Shown here: positions 6,331 to 15,500 of the stretch, in pieces | Position numbering within the stretch: the first letter of the stretch is position 1 | How the letters are laid out: each line of letters begins with the position of its first letter | Source of the DNA: Dethiobacter sp. | GTDB taxonomy: Bacteria; Bacillota_D; Dethiobacteria; Dethiobacterales; Dethiobacteraceae | Direction: 5' to 3' | Assembly (NCBI GenBank): GCA_018333395.1 | Contig: JAGXSQ010000100.1 | Span: 1-27,535, forward strand | DNA: 27,535 nt | Program-made: the position numbers and the translations under genes | Notes under the pieces: model-generated | Database searches by the model: none | What the model saw: the letters and a program-made list of their open reading frames with translations, nothing else | What the model was told of the DNA's origin: nothing

Positions 6331-6678
6331 TTACTTACGCTTTTCCTTGATGCGGGCTGCCTTTCCTGTCAGATTACGAAGGTAGTACAGTTTGGCGCGT
6401 CGGACAACACCGAAGCGTACCACCTCTAACCTTTCAATCTTTGGCGAATGAAGAGGGAAGGTCCTCTCCACACCGACGCCGTAAGTGACGCGTCGCACAG
6501 TAAACGTTTCCCGCAATCCTCCACCCTGTCTTTTGATGACAACGCCTTCAAAAACCTGCGTCCTCTCCCTGGCCCCTTCAACTACTTTAACATGCACGCG
6601 TACCGAATCCCCGGGAGAAAACCTCGGCAGGTCTTTTTTTATCTGCTCTTCTTCAATCTGGCGAATGAGATCCACCAT
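6331..6678 (-). CDS. rplS: 50S ribosomal protein L19
   Basis: A 115-residue L19, the standard length, at the interface of the two ribosomal subunits. Typical blocks are [58 protein letters not shown] and the basic tail [23 protein letters not shown] 6678 follows AAGGAGG at good spacing; the GTG three bases earlier is in frame but too close. It has its own promoter across the trmD stop codon and its own terminator, so it can form a monocistronic unit in addition to read-through from trmD. Confidence 0.97.
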   Translation of the reverse strand: MVDLIRQIEEEQIKKDLPRFSPGDSVRVHVKVVEGARERTQVFEGVVIKRQGGGLRETFTVRRVTYGVGVERTFPLHSPKIERLEVVRFGVVRRAKLYYLRNLTGKAARIKEKRK

Positions 6679-6719
6679 CACGCCTCCTTCCTCTTGCTAA
6701 TCAGGTCACAACCAGTAAA

Positions 6720-6748
6720 ATTATACTACACGCTTCCGGGATTTACAA
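6720..6748 (-). promoter_or_regulatory. Internal sigma-A promoter for rplS
   Basis: Minus-strand TATAAT (6720-6725) and TTGTAA (6743-6748) with 17-bp spacing; the -35 overlaps the trmD stop codon. The predicted start is about 6713, giving a 35-base leader. The leader contains a tiny GGTTGTGACC hairpin. An autoregulatory L19 leader element is known in Firmicutes, but I cannot confirm its consensus here. Confidence 0.65.
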
Positions 6749-7489
6749 CTCTGCGCCCCGTCCTTCCCGCTGTGCAGTCTGCAACAACATCTCTCTTTCT
6801 AGCGGCGCAAGAAAAACTCCTTTCAGTAACTCCGGGCGTCGGGACAAAGTTTTCAGCAAGCTCTGTTCGCGTCGCCAACGCCTGATTCGCTCATGGTTTC
6901 CAGATAGCAGTACCTCCGGGACATTCAGGCCGTCAAACTCAGCCGGCCGGGTGTACTGCGGGTATTCCAGCAGACCGTTGCTGAAAGTTTCATCTTCCAC
7001 CGAGGCAGTAGGCAACACACCCGGCAAGAGGCGCACCACTGCGTCGGTAACCGCCATGGCCGGAATCTCTCCGCCGGTGAGAATAAAATCACCCAGCGAA
7101 ATTTCCTCGTCCACCAGAACCTCGCGTACGCGCTCGTCAACGCCCTCGTAGTGCCCACAAAGCAGAATCAGCCGCTCTAAGCCGGCCAGCTTTTGGGCTT
7201 TCGCCTGCGTAAACGGCTCACCCTGAGGGCAAAGCAGGATCACCCGGGCTCGGTGCCGTTCTGCACTCTGCAGATGCTCTACCGCCCTGAAAAAAGGTTC
7301 CGGGCGCATCACCATTCCCGGGCCACCGCCGTAAGGATAATCGTCTACGCTGCGGTGCTTATCGGTAGTATATTCCCGCAGGTCGGCAATACGCACATCT
7401 GCAAGGCCTGTTTCCACAGCGCGCCGAACAATGCTTTCCTCCAGCGCCGCAAACATGCCGGGGAAAATGGTGACGATATCGATACGCAA
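6743..7489 (-). CDS. trmD: tRNA (guanine37-N1)-methyltransferase TrmD
   Basis: SPOUT-fold methyltransferase that makes m1G37 in tRNAs and prevents frameshifting. It has 248 residues, normal. The start [13 protein letters not shown] is canonical; [11 protein letters not shown] (52-61), the trefoil-knot motifs [14 protein letters not shown] (108-121) and [15 protein letters not shown] (131-145), and the EDETF segment holding the catalytic Asp are all intact. It sits 10 bases downstream of rimM and ends 64 bases before the rplS ATG, in the common order rpsP-khpA-rimM-trmD-rplS. Confidence 0.97.
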   Translation of the reverse strand: MRIDIVTIFPGMFAALEESIVRRAVETGLADVRIADLREYTTDKHRSVDDYPYGGGPGMVMRPEPFFRAVEHLQSAERHRARVILLCPQGEPFTQAKAQKLAGLERLILLCGHYEGVDERVREVLVDEEISLGDFILTGGEIPAMAVTDAVVRLLPGVLPTASVEDETFSNGLLEYPQYTRPAEFDGLNVPEVLLSGNHERIRRWRREQSLLKTLSRRPELLKGVFLAPLEREMLLQTAQREGRGAEL

Positions 7490-7499
7490 AATTCACACC

Positions 7500-8021
7500 T
7501 CACAGTAGCCCCTCCGGCAGGTCAACTTCCATCCTCTTTAGCGCAGGCTCAAGACGCACTACCACTGTCTTTAGTGCCGGGATCAACAAATCCTGCTTTT
7601 TCCCTGTCGTCTGGTCAGAGCGACTGACAACATACACGTCGTTGCTGCCGGTTTTTAGCACATCACTTACACAACCAAGGAGTTGACCCGAAACAGTGTA
7701 TACTCCCAAGCCAATAATCTCATCTAGGTAGTAGGTGTCTTCCGGCAGCGGCACCCGCTCGGAGAGCGGAATTTTGACTAACGCTCCCTTTAGCGATTCC
7801 GCCTCCTCCGCCGTGACAATCCCCTCCAGAGTGAAGACCCAAAAACGGCCATGGATGAATGCTTCTGTCACCAGATACGGTTTCATGACAGCGTTTTTTT
7901 CTAGGAAAACCCTAGTCAGCGTTTTTATCCGCTCCGGGTAGTCACTGTACGGTTGGACCTTCAGTGCTCCATCTACCCCTTGCGCCCTGATTACTCTGCC
8001 GATGACCGCCATCTCTGTCAC
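7500..8021 (-). CDS. rimM: 16S rRNA processing protein RimM
   Basis: Assembly factor for the 30S subunit head that binds ribosomal protein S19. It has 173 residues, the usual size. The N-terminal beta-barrel domain begins AVIGRVIRAQGVDGALKVQPYSD; the C-terminal PRC-barrel carries YYLDEIIGLGVYT, then DVLKTGSNDVYVV and LLIPALKTVVVRL. The GTG at 8021 fits an AAGGTGATGAA Shine-Dalgarno that overlaps the khpA stop; ATG 8012 is the alternative. It lies between khpA and trmD, with only 9-10 bases on each side. Confidence 0.96.
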   Translation of the reverse strand: MTEMAVIGRVIRAQGVDGALKVQPYSDYPERIKTLTRVFLEKNAVMKPYLVTEAFIHGRFWVFTLEGIVTAEEAESLKGALVKIPLSERVPLPEDTYYLDEIIGLGVYTVSGQLLGCVSDVLKTGSNDVYVVSRSDQTTGKKQDLLIPALKTVVVRLEPALKRMEVDLPEGLL

Positions 8022-8030
8022 TTCATCACC

Positions 8031-8261
8031 TTAGTCTACTATCTCGACAAAGACTTTTTTCTTTTCATCGGCGGCCGCAGCACTTACCACAGTGCGAATC
8101 GCCTTAGCGATACGCCCCTGCTTACCAATAACTTTACCCATGTCCGCTGAGGCCACGCGCAACTGCAGCGTGACCGCCCGTTCATCCTCGTGACGCTCCA
8201 CCCGTACCTGCTCCGGATGGTCGACCAAGGCCCGGACCAGATGTTCAACGAGTTCTTTCAC
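8031..8261 (-). CDS. khpA: KH-domain RNA-binding protein KhpA (YlqC)
   Basis: A 76-residue single-KH-domain protein that binds RNA, often with partner KhpB/Jag, and affects cell division or small RNAs in streptococci. The KH signature VIGKQGRIAKAIRTVV is present with the GxxG loop GKQG at residues 46-49. It is positioned between rpsP and rimM as in most Firmicutes. The YlqD gene found here in B. subtilis is absent. Confidence 0.95.
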   Translation of the reverse strand: MKELVEHLVRALVDHPEQVRVERHEDERAVTLQLRVASADMGKVIGKQGRIAKAIRTVVSAAAADEKKKVFVEIVD

Positions 8262-8287
8262 TTCACGACCACCTTCTGTTCTTAAAA

Positions 8288-8533
8288 CTATTTGCCGATG
8301 CCGGACTTAGCCAACAGCACCTTAACCCTATCGGACGGCTGGGCACCTTTTTGCAGCCACTCTAAGGCTTTTTCACCGTTGACTTGCAAAGTTGTTGGCT
8401 CGGTTGTTGGATTGTAGTAGCCAATCTCGTCTAAATGCGCCCCTTGTCGCGGAGAACGACTATCAGCGACTATAATTCTGTAAAAAGGCCGCTTTTTGGC
8501 TCCCATCCTTTTTAAGCGAATTCTTACTGCCAT
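8288..8533 (-). CDS. rpsP: 30S ribosomal protein S16
   Basis: S16, 81 residues, of the small-subunit body. Diagnostic text is [20 protein letters not shown], then [21 protein letters not shown] and [15 protein letters not shown] 8533 follows a strong AGGAGGTGA. It starts 16 bases after ffh and is followed by khpA after 26 bases. Confidence 0.98.
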   Translation of the reverse strand: MAVRIRLKRMGAKKRPFYRIIVADSRSPRQGAHLDEIGYYNPTTEPTTLQVNGEKALEWLQKGAQPSDRVKVLLAKSGIGK

Positions 8534-8549
8534 TTATATGTCACCTCCT

Positions 8550-9881
8550 TTACATGAGCGGGAACTTGCCCTTGCCCTTGATTTTTCCTTTGCCAAACTG
8601 CTTCATCATTTTTTGCATCATCTCAAACTGCTTCAGCAGGTTGTTCACATCCTGAACCCTTGTGCCGCTCCCTGTGGCAATGCGCCGGCGCCGACTACTG
8701 TTGATTATTAGCGGCGTTAGTCGTTCCTGCCTAGTCATCGATTTGATAATCGCTTCAACCTTGACCAGTTCTTTTTCGTCTACAGTCATCCCTTTTAACT
8801 TTTTATTAAGCCCACCCATACCCGGCAACATCTCCATGAGTTGATCCAGCGGCCCCATTTTTTTCAGCTGCTGCAACTGATCAAGAAAGTCCTCTAAGGA
8901 AAACTGCTGTTCGCGCAGTTTCTTTTCCATTTCCCGGACTTTACTCTCGTCGTAGGAGGCCTGCGCTTTATCAATCAGCGAAAGCATATCACCCATCCCC
9001 AGAATCCTAGAGGCCATCCTGTCAGGATGAAACGGTTCAAAAGCGTCCGTTTTTTCGCCAAGGCCTACGAACTTAACCGGGCAGCCGGTAACGGCCCGCA
9101 CTGACAGCGCCGCTCCACCCCGCGTGTCGCCGTCCAGCTTGGTTAGTACCACCCCAGTCAGGTTCAGCTTCTCCTTAAAGACACGGGCCACGTTAACGGC
9201 GTCCTGGCCAGTCATGGCGTCCACAACCAGCAACGTCTCGTGTGGCGAGACAGCCTGCTCCATCCGGCGCAACTCTGCCATCATCTCTTCATCAATATGC
9301 AAACGACCGGCCGTATCAATAATCACATAATCTTGTCGCGCTTTTTTGGCCGACTCCAACGCCGCCCGGACAGTAGCTACCGGGTCCTGAGCGCCCATCT
9401 GAAAGACTGGCACTCCCAGCTGTTCACCCAGCACCTGCAATTGTTTAATGGCTGCTGGTCTGTAGATATCTGCTGCTACCAGTAGTGGGTTGTGTTGCTT
9501 TTTCTTCAGGGAAAAAGCCAGCTTGGCCGCCGAAGTAGTCTTGCCTGACCCCTGCAGTCCCGCCATCAGCACCACAGTGGGGGGGCTTTGGGCCTGATTC
9601 AGCTTGGCCTGTTTTTCACCCATTAGCTTAGTCAGTTCCTCATTGACGATCTTGACTACCTGCTGGCCCGGCGTCAGGCTTTCCAGCACTTCCTTACCCA
9701 AGCACCTTTCCCGGATCTGCCCAATAAAGTCCTTGACCACTTTAAAATTAACATCCGCCTCCAGCAACGCCAGCCGCACCTCCCGCAGTGCTGCATCGAC
9801 GTCCTTTTCCGTCAACCGGCCCTTCCCTCTCAAGCGCCGTAATGTCTCTTGCAATTTATTGGCCAGGCCTTCAAAAACCAT
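8550..9881 (-). CDS. ffh: Signal recognition particle protein Ffh
   Basis: SRP54-type GTPase that binds signal sequences as they leave the ribosome and delivers them to FtsY. It has 443 residues, normal. The helical N domain begins MVFEGLANKLQETLRRLRGKG. The G domain has GLQGSGKTT (about residue 108), DTAGR and TKLDGDTRGG. The Met-rich M domain holds the GMGDMLSLIDKA and LPGMGGLNKKLKGM segments and ends in a basic Gly/Lys tail. The frame is open 13 codons further up, but ATG 9881 has GGGAGGG at proper spacing and gives the family N terminus. It follows ylxM after 41 bases and precedes rpsP. Confidence 0.97.
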   Translation of the reverse strand: MVFEGLANKLQETLRRLRGKGRLTEKDVDAALREVRLALLEADVNFKVVKDFIGQIRERCLGKEVLESLTPGQQVVKIVNEELTKLMGEKQAKLNQAQSPPTVVLMAGLQGSGKTTSAAKLAFSLKKKQHNPLLVAADIYRPAAIKQLQVLGEQLGVPVFQMGAQDPVATVRAALESAKKARQDYVIIDTAGRLHIDEEMMAELRRMEQAVSPHETLLVVDAMTGQDAVNVARVFKEKLNLTGVVLTKLDGDTRGGAALSVRAVTGCPVKFVGLGEKTDAFEPFHPDRMASRILGMGDMLSLIDKAQASYDESKVREMEKKLREQQFSLEDFLDQLQQLKKMGPLDQLMEMLPGMGGLNKKLKGMTVDEKELVKVEAIIKSMTRQERLTPLIINSSRRRRIATGSGTRVQDVNNLLKQFEMMQKMMKQFGKGKIKGKGKFPLM

Positions 9882-9922
9882 TCTTGACCCTCCCAGAGAT
9901 GTCTCTGTGTTAGCGAGCATGC

Positions 9923-10258
9923 CTAGTCCAGCAGTTCTTCCAGTAGCGACAGCGCCTCAGCCCGAGCCTCTGGGCGCAGGACTTCCTCAGACAAAAGCTG
10001 GCGGACGCTTTGCAACACCTTCTCCTGCCAGGCAAAACGAGCCACCAACCCAAGCCGAGCTTCGGCCCGCTTCAGCGTTCTAACCGCCCGCCTGGCCAGA
10101 TCGTGTACGCCCTGCCGGGAAATCCCGCTTCCCTCAGCGATTTCTCCCAGGCTCAGGTCATGCTGAAAATACAGTTCGAAAACTTCCCGTTGCTTGGCCG
10201 TCAGCAAGTTACCATAAAAATCGTAGAGCAGATTAGCCCGCGTGGTATCTTCAAGCAT
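9923..10258 (-). CDS. ylxM: YlxM/p13-like helix-turn-helix protein
   Basis: A 111-residue YlxM-family protein, nearly always encoded next to ffh. Streptococcal homologues assist SRP function, and the sequence resembles the sigma-70 region 4 HTH. Typical segments are TTRANLLYDFYGNLLTAKQ (5-23), LYFQHDLSLGEIAE (29-42) and the recognition helix GISRQGVHDLARRAVRTLK. ATG 10258 is chosen from homology (the B. subtilis protein also starts a few residues before TTR) and a modest AAGGGATG upstream; a TTG further up at 10309 lacks family similarity. Unusually, the ATG lies inside a promoter-like TACAAT (see finding). Confidence 0.93.
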   Translation of the reverse strand: MLEDTTRANLLYDFYGNLLTAKQREVFELYFQHDLSLGEIAEGSGISRQGVHDLARRAVRTLKRAEARLGLVARFAWQEKVLQSVRQLLSEEVLRPEARAEALSLLEELLD

Positions 10259-10285
10259 TGTACCACATCCCTTCAAGGCTGTAAA
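10257..10285 (-). promoter_or_regulatory. Promoter-like element overlapping the ylxM start codon, with inverted repeat
   Basis: Minus-strand TTTACA (10280-10285) and TACAAT (10257-10262) at exactly 17 bp; the last two bases of TACAAT begin the ylxM ATG. An inverted repeat GTAAAG-N8-CTTTAC (10281-10300) overlaps the -35. A transcript from here would start near ylxM codon 3, so it could serve ffh but not ylxM from this ATG. It may be fortuitous. Confidence 0.4.
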
Positions 10286-10396
10286 GCACAGATACTTTAC
10301 ACCTTCCAAACCACCAGGTTCAGGAGGTGACAGTGGGCAGAATATTTACCAAAGAGTTTACACCACAACCTCGGACATGACTGAGTTCACAGTGTG

Positions 10397-11557
10397 TCAG
10401 CGCCCCTTGGTTGTCACAATCACCAGCCCGCCGCGATTTGTCCCCACCAGTATCCAGCCGTGCTTGGCTTGTGCCCAATTTACCCACCCCAAAGGGTCAA
10501 TAGCTGTCCTCATACCTTCCCCTTCGATGAGGACGGTAAAAGGGGCGGTCAGGCCATGATCTGGGGCTACCCTAATAATCCTCCCTTGCGCTTCTGTCGT
10601 ATGCGCAGGCAGCGGAACCTCAACAGGCGCTTCATGCGCTCTCCCTTTTAATTGCCAGGAAACCTGACCTGACTCCTGATTAATCCTGACATCTATCGTC
10701 CAACTGCCTCCATCGCCGTAACCATACGCAATTCGCCTCATCAAATGATAAATATATCTGAAGGAAAGCTCATCGCCACTAACCCTGGTCAACACACCTC
10801 CAACAAAAGGGCTGCCAGGTCTCTCTATCGAGGGAAGAACCAGCCCCGGAAAACCGACCTCCGCCGGCATTGGCCTTGGGATTTGCGCCAGTAGTCTCTT
10901 GCGGCCCGCCGCCAGTTCGACTTGGTAAAGTCGTCCCTGTCTGTCAACGATATAGGCGGCATCTTCTTCCACCAGGGGAAAGCCAAGCTCGCCATCGCCC
11001 AGTCTGAGACGCTGTACGCTGAGCGGCTCCCCAGCCAGGCGCCACACCCCGTAATGATAGGTATAGTAATAAACAAAGCCTGACAACACTACCAGCTGGA
11101 GCGCCACAGCCGCCAGGTAGATTTTTTTCTTTCTCGTTTCGTTAATGTTCCAGAGCAGGGCAACAAGAATGGCCGGTACAGCACAGGCAATAGCAAATGA
11201 AGCTAAAGCGCGACGGGCTACAAAAGCCTCGGTAAATGCACCGCGTAAAAACACAATCCCAAGGAGGCCAAAGCCGAGGAAGATTAAATACGGCAGGGCA
11301 ATCAAAAGCCCTGTGATTTTTTTTAATGCCAGGGCCAAACACGCCGGTATGACAAACAGCAGATAAGGCGTCATAAAATGTACCATATTGAATAGCTGTG
11401 CAGAGGGGGATGGGAGATTGAAGCCCACTGGGCCTGTAATCCAATAATAAGCCGGCACGGAAACCAGCATGGAAAAAAACGCGATACCTTCTTTACGCAA
11501 AATATATTCCCTGGCAGCTCTTTTCTTTTCGGAAACCCAGGCGAAAACTTCTTTCAC
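10397..11557 (-). CDS. Polytopic membrane protein with large C-terminal extracytoplasmic domain, function unknown
   Basis: No family recognised. 386 residues in two parts. The first 165 hold about five transmembrane segments (approximately 25-41, 58-78, 82-105, 118-137, 146-165), preceded by a basic amphipathic stretch and interrupted by a TRKKK cytoplasmic loop before the last. An odd number of segments puts residues 170-386 outside the cell. That domain is beta-rich (for example AAYIVDRQGRLYQVELAAGR, then WILVGTNRGGLVIVTTKGR), loosely reminiscent of propeller blades or a sensor domain, but without repeats I can prove. The GTG at 11557 follows AAGGTGG. It begins 15 bases after ftsY and ends 138 bases before the ylxM ATG, so it is embedded in the SRP operon, an unusual insertion. 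Composition looks like that of its neighbours. Confidence 0.85.
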   Translation of the reverse strand: MKEVFAWVSEKKRAAREYILRKEGIAFFSMLVSVPAYYWITGPVGFNLPSPSAQLFNMVHFMTPYLLFVIPACLALALKKITGLLIALPYLIFLGFGLLGIVFLRGAFTEAFVARRALASFAIACAVPAILVALLWNINETRKKKIYLAAVALQLVVLSGFVYYYTYHYGVWRLAGEPLSVQRLRLGDGELGFPLVEEDAAYIVDRQGRLYQVELAAGRKRLLAQIPRPMPAEVGFPGLVLPSIERPGSPFVGGVLTRVSGDELSFRYIYHLMRRIAYGYGDGGSWTIDVRINQESGQVSWQLKGRAHEAPVEVPLPAHTTEAQGRIIRVAPDHGLTAPFTVLIEGEGMRTAIDPLGWVNWAQAKHGWILVGTNRGGLVIVTTKGR

Positions 11558-11572
11558 AATTTCACGCCACCT

Positions 11573-12475
11573 TTACAGTAGGCCGGCTACATATTCATGC
11601 GGGTCAAAGGGTTGCAAATCAGCGACGCCTTCACCGACACCGACAAATTTTACCGGGATACCGAGTTCCCGGGTCACGGCAATAACGATACCACCTTTGG
11701 CCGTACCGTCTAGCTTTGTCAGGACAACGCCCGTAAGCGGTGCAGCTTCATGGAAGACACGAGCCTGAGCCAAGGCATTTTGGCCGGTGGTGGCGTCCAG
11801 CACCAGCAACACCTCATGAGGTGCTCCGGGCAGCGCTTTATCCGCTACTCGGCAGACTTTTTTCAGTTCCTCCATCAAATTGACCTTATTATGCAGCCGG
11901 CCGGCAGTGTCGCAGAGCACCATATCCGCACCACGTGCTCTGGCGGCGCTGATGGCATCAAAGACCACCGCAGCCGGATCGGCCCCTTGTTGATGTCTCA
12001 CAATGTCGGCACCGGCGCGCTCGGCCCAGATTTCCAGCTGTTCGCCGGCAGCGGCACGGAAAGTATCACCGGCAGCCAAGAGAACTTTTTGCCCTTCTTG
12101 CCGGAAAACGCTGGCTAGCTTGCCGATAGTAGTAGTCTTACCCACCCCATTGACCCCCAACACCAGAATGACCGTCGGATTGTGGCCGGTAGACAAAGAT
12201 ACCGCTTCCCGGCCCAGGACTTCTAGGATTAATCCTTTAAGCATGGCCTTCACTTGCTCCGCTTCCCGGGAGCGGCTGTCAACGACTTGTGTCCGCAGTT
12301 TTGTCACCAACTCCAGAGAAGTCTCCACGCCGACATCGGCAGCAATCAGGATTTCTTCGAGCTCCTCGTAAAATTCGTCGTCAAAACGGCTCCGTGCAAA
12401 CAAGCCTTCCATGCGGCCCATGATGTTACTGCGTGTTCTTTTCAGACCTTCCCCGATACGGCTAAACAGTCCCAT
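11573..12475 (-). CDS. ftsY: Signal recognition particle receptor FtsY
   Basis: SRP receptor GTPase that docks ribosome-SRP complexes at the membrane. 300 residues: the NG core only, without the long acidic A domain of E. coli; a short amphipathic N terminus (MGLFSRIGEGLKRTRSN) probably binds lipid, as in other Gram-positives. G domain motifs are GVNGVGKTTTIGKL (107-120), the DTFRAAAGEQL insertion-box region, DTAGRLHNK, LDATTGQNA and TKLDGTAKGG, followed by GVGEGVADLQPFDP. It sits 64 bases after smc and 15 bases before the unknown membrane protein. The Shine-Dalgarno GAGGAG is somewhat distant from the ATG. Confidence 0.97.
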   Translation of the reverse strand: MGLFSRIGEGLKRTRSNIMGRMEGLFARSRFDDEFYEELEEILIAADVGVETSLELVTKLRTQVVDSRSREAEQVKAMLKGLILEVLGREAVSLSTGHNPTVILVLGVNGVGKTTTIGKLASVFRQEGQKVLLAAGDTFRAAAGEQLEIWAERAGADIVRHQQGADPAAVVFDAISAARARGADMVLCDTAGRLHNKVNLMEELKKVCRVADKALPGAPHEVLLVLDATTGQNALAQARVFHEAAPLTGVVLTKLDGTAKGGIVIAVTRELGIPVKFVGVGEGVADLQPFDPHEYVAGLL

Positions 12476-12539
12476 ACGCTTGTTTGCTCCTCTCGTTGCC
12501 CGTAATGTAATTATTTTGTCCGCCGCGACGCTATCAATC

Positions 12540-15500
12540 CTACCCCGCGCTGGCCTCCGGCCGGGCTGAATCGCTTAGCCGAACAGAAATCAGCTTGGAA
12601 ACACCTGCTTCCTCCATGGTCACGCCATAAAGCATATCGGCTCGCTCCATCGTCTTTTTGCGGTGAGAAACTAGGATAAACTGTATTTTCCCTGCCAAAC
12701 GCTGCAGGTAAGCGCTGAACTTGGCCAGGTTAGTCTCATCAAGCGCCGTATCAATTTCATCCAAGAGGCAAAACGGTGCTGGCTTTACCTTAAAGAAAGA
12801 AAAGAGCAAGGCGATGGCGGTAAGCGCTTTCTCTCCACCGGAAAGCAGTGAGAGATGCTGCCTCTTTTTACCTGGCGGCTGTGCCAAGATTTCAACACCC
12901 GACTCCAAAGGATTATCCGGATCCGTAAGGCAGAGCGAGGCGCTGCCGCCACCAAATAATTCCTTGAAGACCTGCCCAAAACTCTCGTTCAGACTGGCAA
13001 AGGAGGTGGCAAACTTCTCGCCCATCCGCCCATCGATTTCTCGGATAATACGTTGCAGGTCTTTTTCCGCTCGGCACAAGTCTTCACGCTGTGCTGTCAG
13101 GAACTCAACTCGCTCCCCTACACGGGCATGCTCGTCAATAGCGCCCAGATTAACCATTCCCAGAGCCTGGAGCGCCTCCTTCAGTCCACCGAACCGGGAA
13201 ATTGCCGCTGCCCGGTCATCACACGGACGAGAGAGCCTTTCTGCCTCCGCAAACTCCAACTGCCAGTTTTCCCGCAGACGGTCCAGAGCAGACTGCCACT
13301 CCGTTTCGATTTTTTCTCGCTCCAAATCCAGACGATTCTGGCGACGCTCCATGGCAGACAGTTCTTTCTCCGTCTGGCGCAGGCGCTCTGTTTCGTCGCG
13401 CAAACCGGTAGTTAGCAAGCGGACCGCCTTTTCTTTCGCCAGCAGGCCCTCGAGCAGGCCGGTCTGCGACTTCTCAAGGGCGCCTAACGCTTCCCGGTTC
13501 TCGTCAATCTGCATTTCCAATTCCAGACAAAGTGCTTTTTGTCGCTGTAGCTCTTCTTCTTTCCGGCGCCTTGCCGCAGCTAAAGCCGTTTTTTCCCGGA
13601 ACAATCGCCCTAGCGCTTCCTCGTGGTGTTCCTGCTGTTTCTCTAGGGCCGCCAGACGAATACGGCATTCTGTGTGCTGCTCGCGGAGATTTCTTTTTTC
13701 CAGCTCTTTGGCGTCCAGTTTTCCTTGTAGACCTGCCAAAGCAAAACGCAGTTCTTTTTCCCGTTCGTGAGCGGCAGCCAATTCACAAATAGTGACGTCG
13801 GCAGCGGCGGCTTTGCTCGACTCCTTCCCGGACATTTCCGCCATCTCCCGCTCCAGCGAGTCAAGAGCAACCGCGAGTTTCAGGAGTTGCTCCCCAGAGA
13901 AAGTAAGATCCCTCTCTAGCAGGGAAATTGTCCGCTCCTGCTGGCGGCTTTGCTCTTCCAATACCTTTGTATCGTCGAGCGCCGCTGCCAGCTTGTCTGC
14001 TAACATTTGCCTCTCCTGTGCCAGGACAGCCAGTTGTCGGCGCTCATGTGCCTGCGTCTGCGCCAGTTCCGTAGTTTCCCGGCGCCGGGAAAGAATGCTG
14101 CCCTGCTTCTTTTCCACACCTCCGGTAATAGCGCCGCCCGGCAGCATAACGTCACCATCCAGGGTAACCACACGCTCCCGGAAATGGAGAGCTCTGGCCA
14201 CCGGAACCGCTGCCTCCAAGTCGCAAACGATATGGACCCGAGAAAGAAGTGTTTCCACAACCTTACGAAAGCGTTCGGGTGCGTCCACCAATTCAGCCGC
14301 CACACCAAGATAGCCCGAATACTGCGTAACTTTCTCCGCCGACCGGCGGTAAGTCTGTCCTCCAAGCAAGTTTAACGGCAGAAAAGTCGCCCGCCCGCCT
14401 TTTGTTTTTTTCAGAAATGTAATTGCTTTTTTAGCATCATCATCATCTTCGGTTACGAGATTTAAGAGGGCAGAGCCCAGAGCCGCTTCTACAGCCGTAA
14501 CATAACGGTCTGGCACTTGCAGAACATCAGCCACTGTGCCAAGGATGCCGGCTAGGCCCGTTTCTCCGCGTTTTTTGGCCTCCAGAACCATTTTCACACC
14601 TTGGCCGTACCCGGCTAGGGAAGACTCCAGTTCCTGCAGCAGCCGGAGGCGGCCGTCAATTTCCGCCAGACGCTTTTCTCCCTGACGGCGTTGCTCGTCC
14701 AGTATTTCCTGCCTAGCCAGTATTTCTCCGGCTACAACCTGTTTTTGCTGTCGCTGCTGGACAAGGCTTCCCCATTCCTGCTGCAGGTTATGGCGCGTAG
14801 CCAGCAGGTCATCTCTCTTCTCTTCCAGGGCCGACCGCTCCGCTGCCTTTTGCGCACTTTCCTGCCGCAGTCTGACAAAATGACCGGCAAGCTGTTCCCT
14901 GCCCAAGTTAAGCCGGTCGTGCTCAGACTGCAACCGGCGGATCTCGGTCAGGAGACTTTCCAGAGCATCTCTACAGGCCATCGCCTGGCGGACTTCGGGC
15001 GCTGCCTCCAGCGAGACAAGAGCCCGTTCGGAGCCGGACAATTCTTCATCTGCCCGCACCATAGCAGCCGCAACTTCTGCCAACGTTTTTTTTACCTGTT
15101 CTCTTTCAGCGTCCAGCGCAGTCTGTCGATCGTCCATCTCCTGAAGGGACATGGACATACCTGCAGATTGTTGTTGCAGGCCGCGCCGTTTTTCCAGTGC
15201 CAGCGCTACTCGTCCCTGACCTTTTTCCAGCTCGGTAGAAAAGCGCTGCACCTCACTCCGAAGTAGTGTCAACGCGGACTGTTCTTCGTCTAGGACCTGC
15301 TGCCTACCAGCAAGCTCCACTTCTTTCTCGGCCAGCGCTGTCTGCCTCTTCAGCAGCTCATTGGCGGCCTCACGGCATAAGGCCTCTGTTTCCTGCCAGC
15401 GGCCGCGCAACGTCCTCGCCTCGTGAACAAGCAAATCAATTTCCACATTTTTTAATTCCTCACGCAGCTCTAAATACCGGCGACCTGTCGCTGCCTGCAC

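Noticed and set aside
10322..10380. Plus-strand mini-ORF: AGGAGG followed by GTG at 10333 and a stop at 10378-10380 (15 codons)
   Set aside because: The Shine-Dalgarno is good, but the peptide is tiny, lies antisense in a gap of a minus-strand operon, has no plus-strand promoter I can see, and has no recognisable sequence.
12721..13770. 349-residue plus-strand ORF inside smc
   Set aside because: The opposite strand encodes the SMC coiled coil and head with clear motifs. The Ser/Arg-rich translation is the usual reverse complement of Glu/Leu-rich coiled-coil codons.
14691..15266. 191-residue plus-strand ORF
   Set aside because: Antisense shadow within smc; no family-like segment and no Shine-Dalgarno or promoter.
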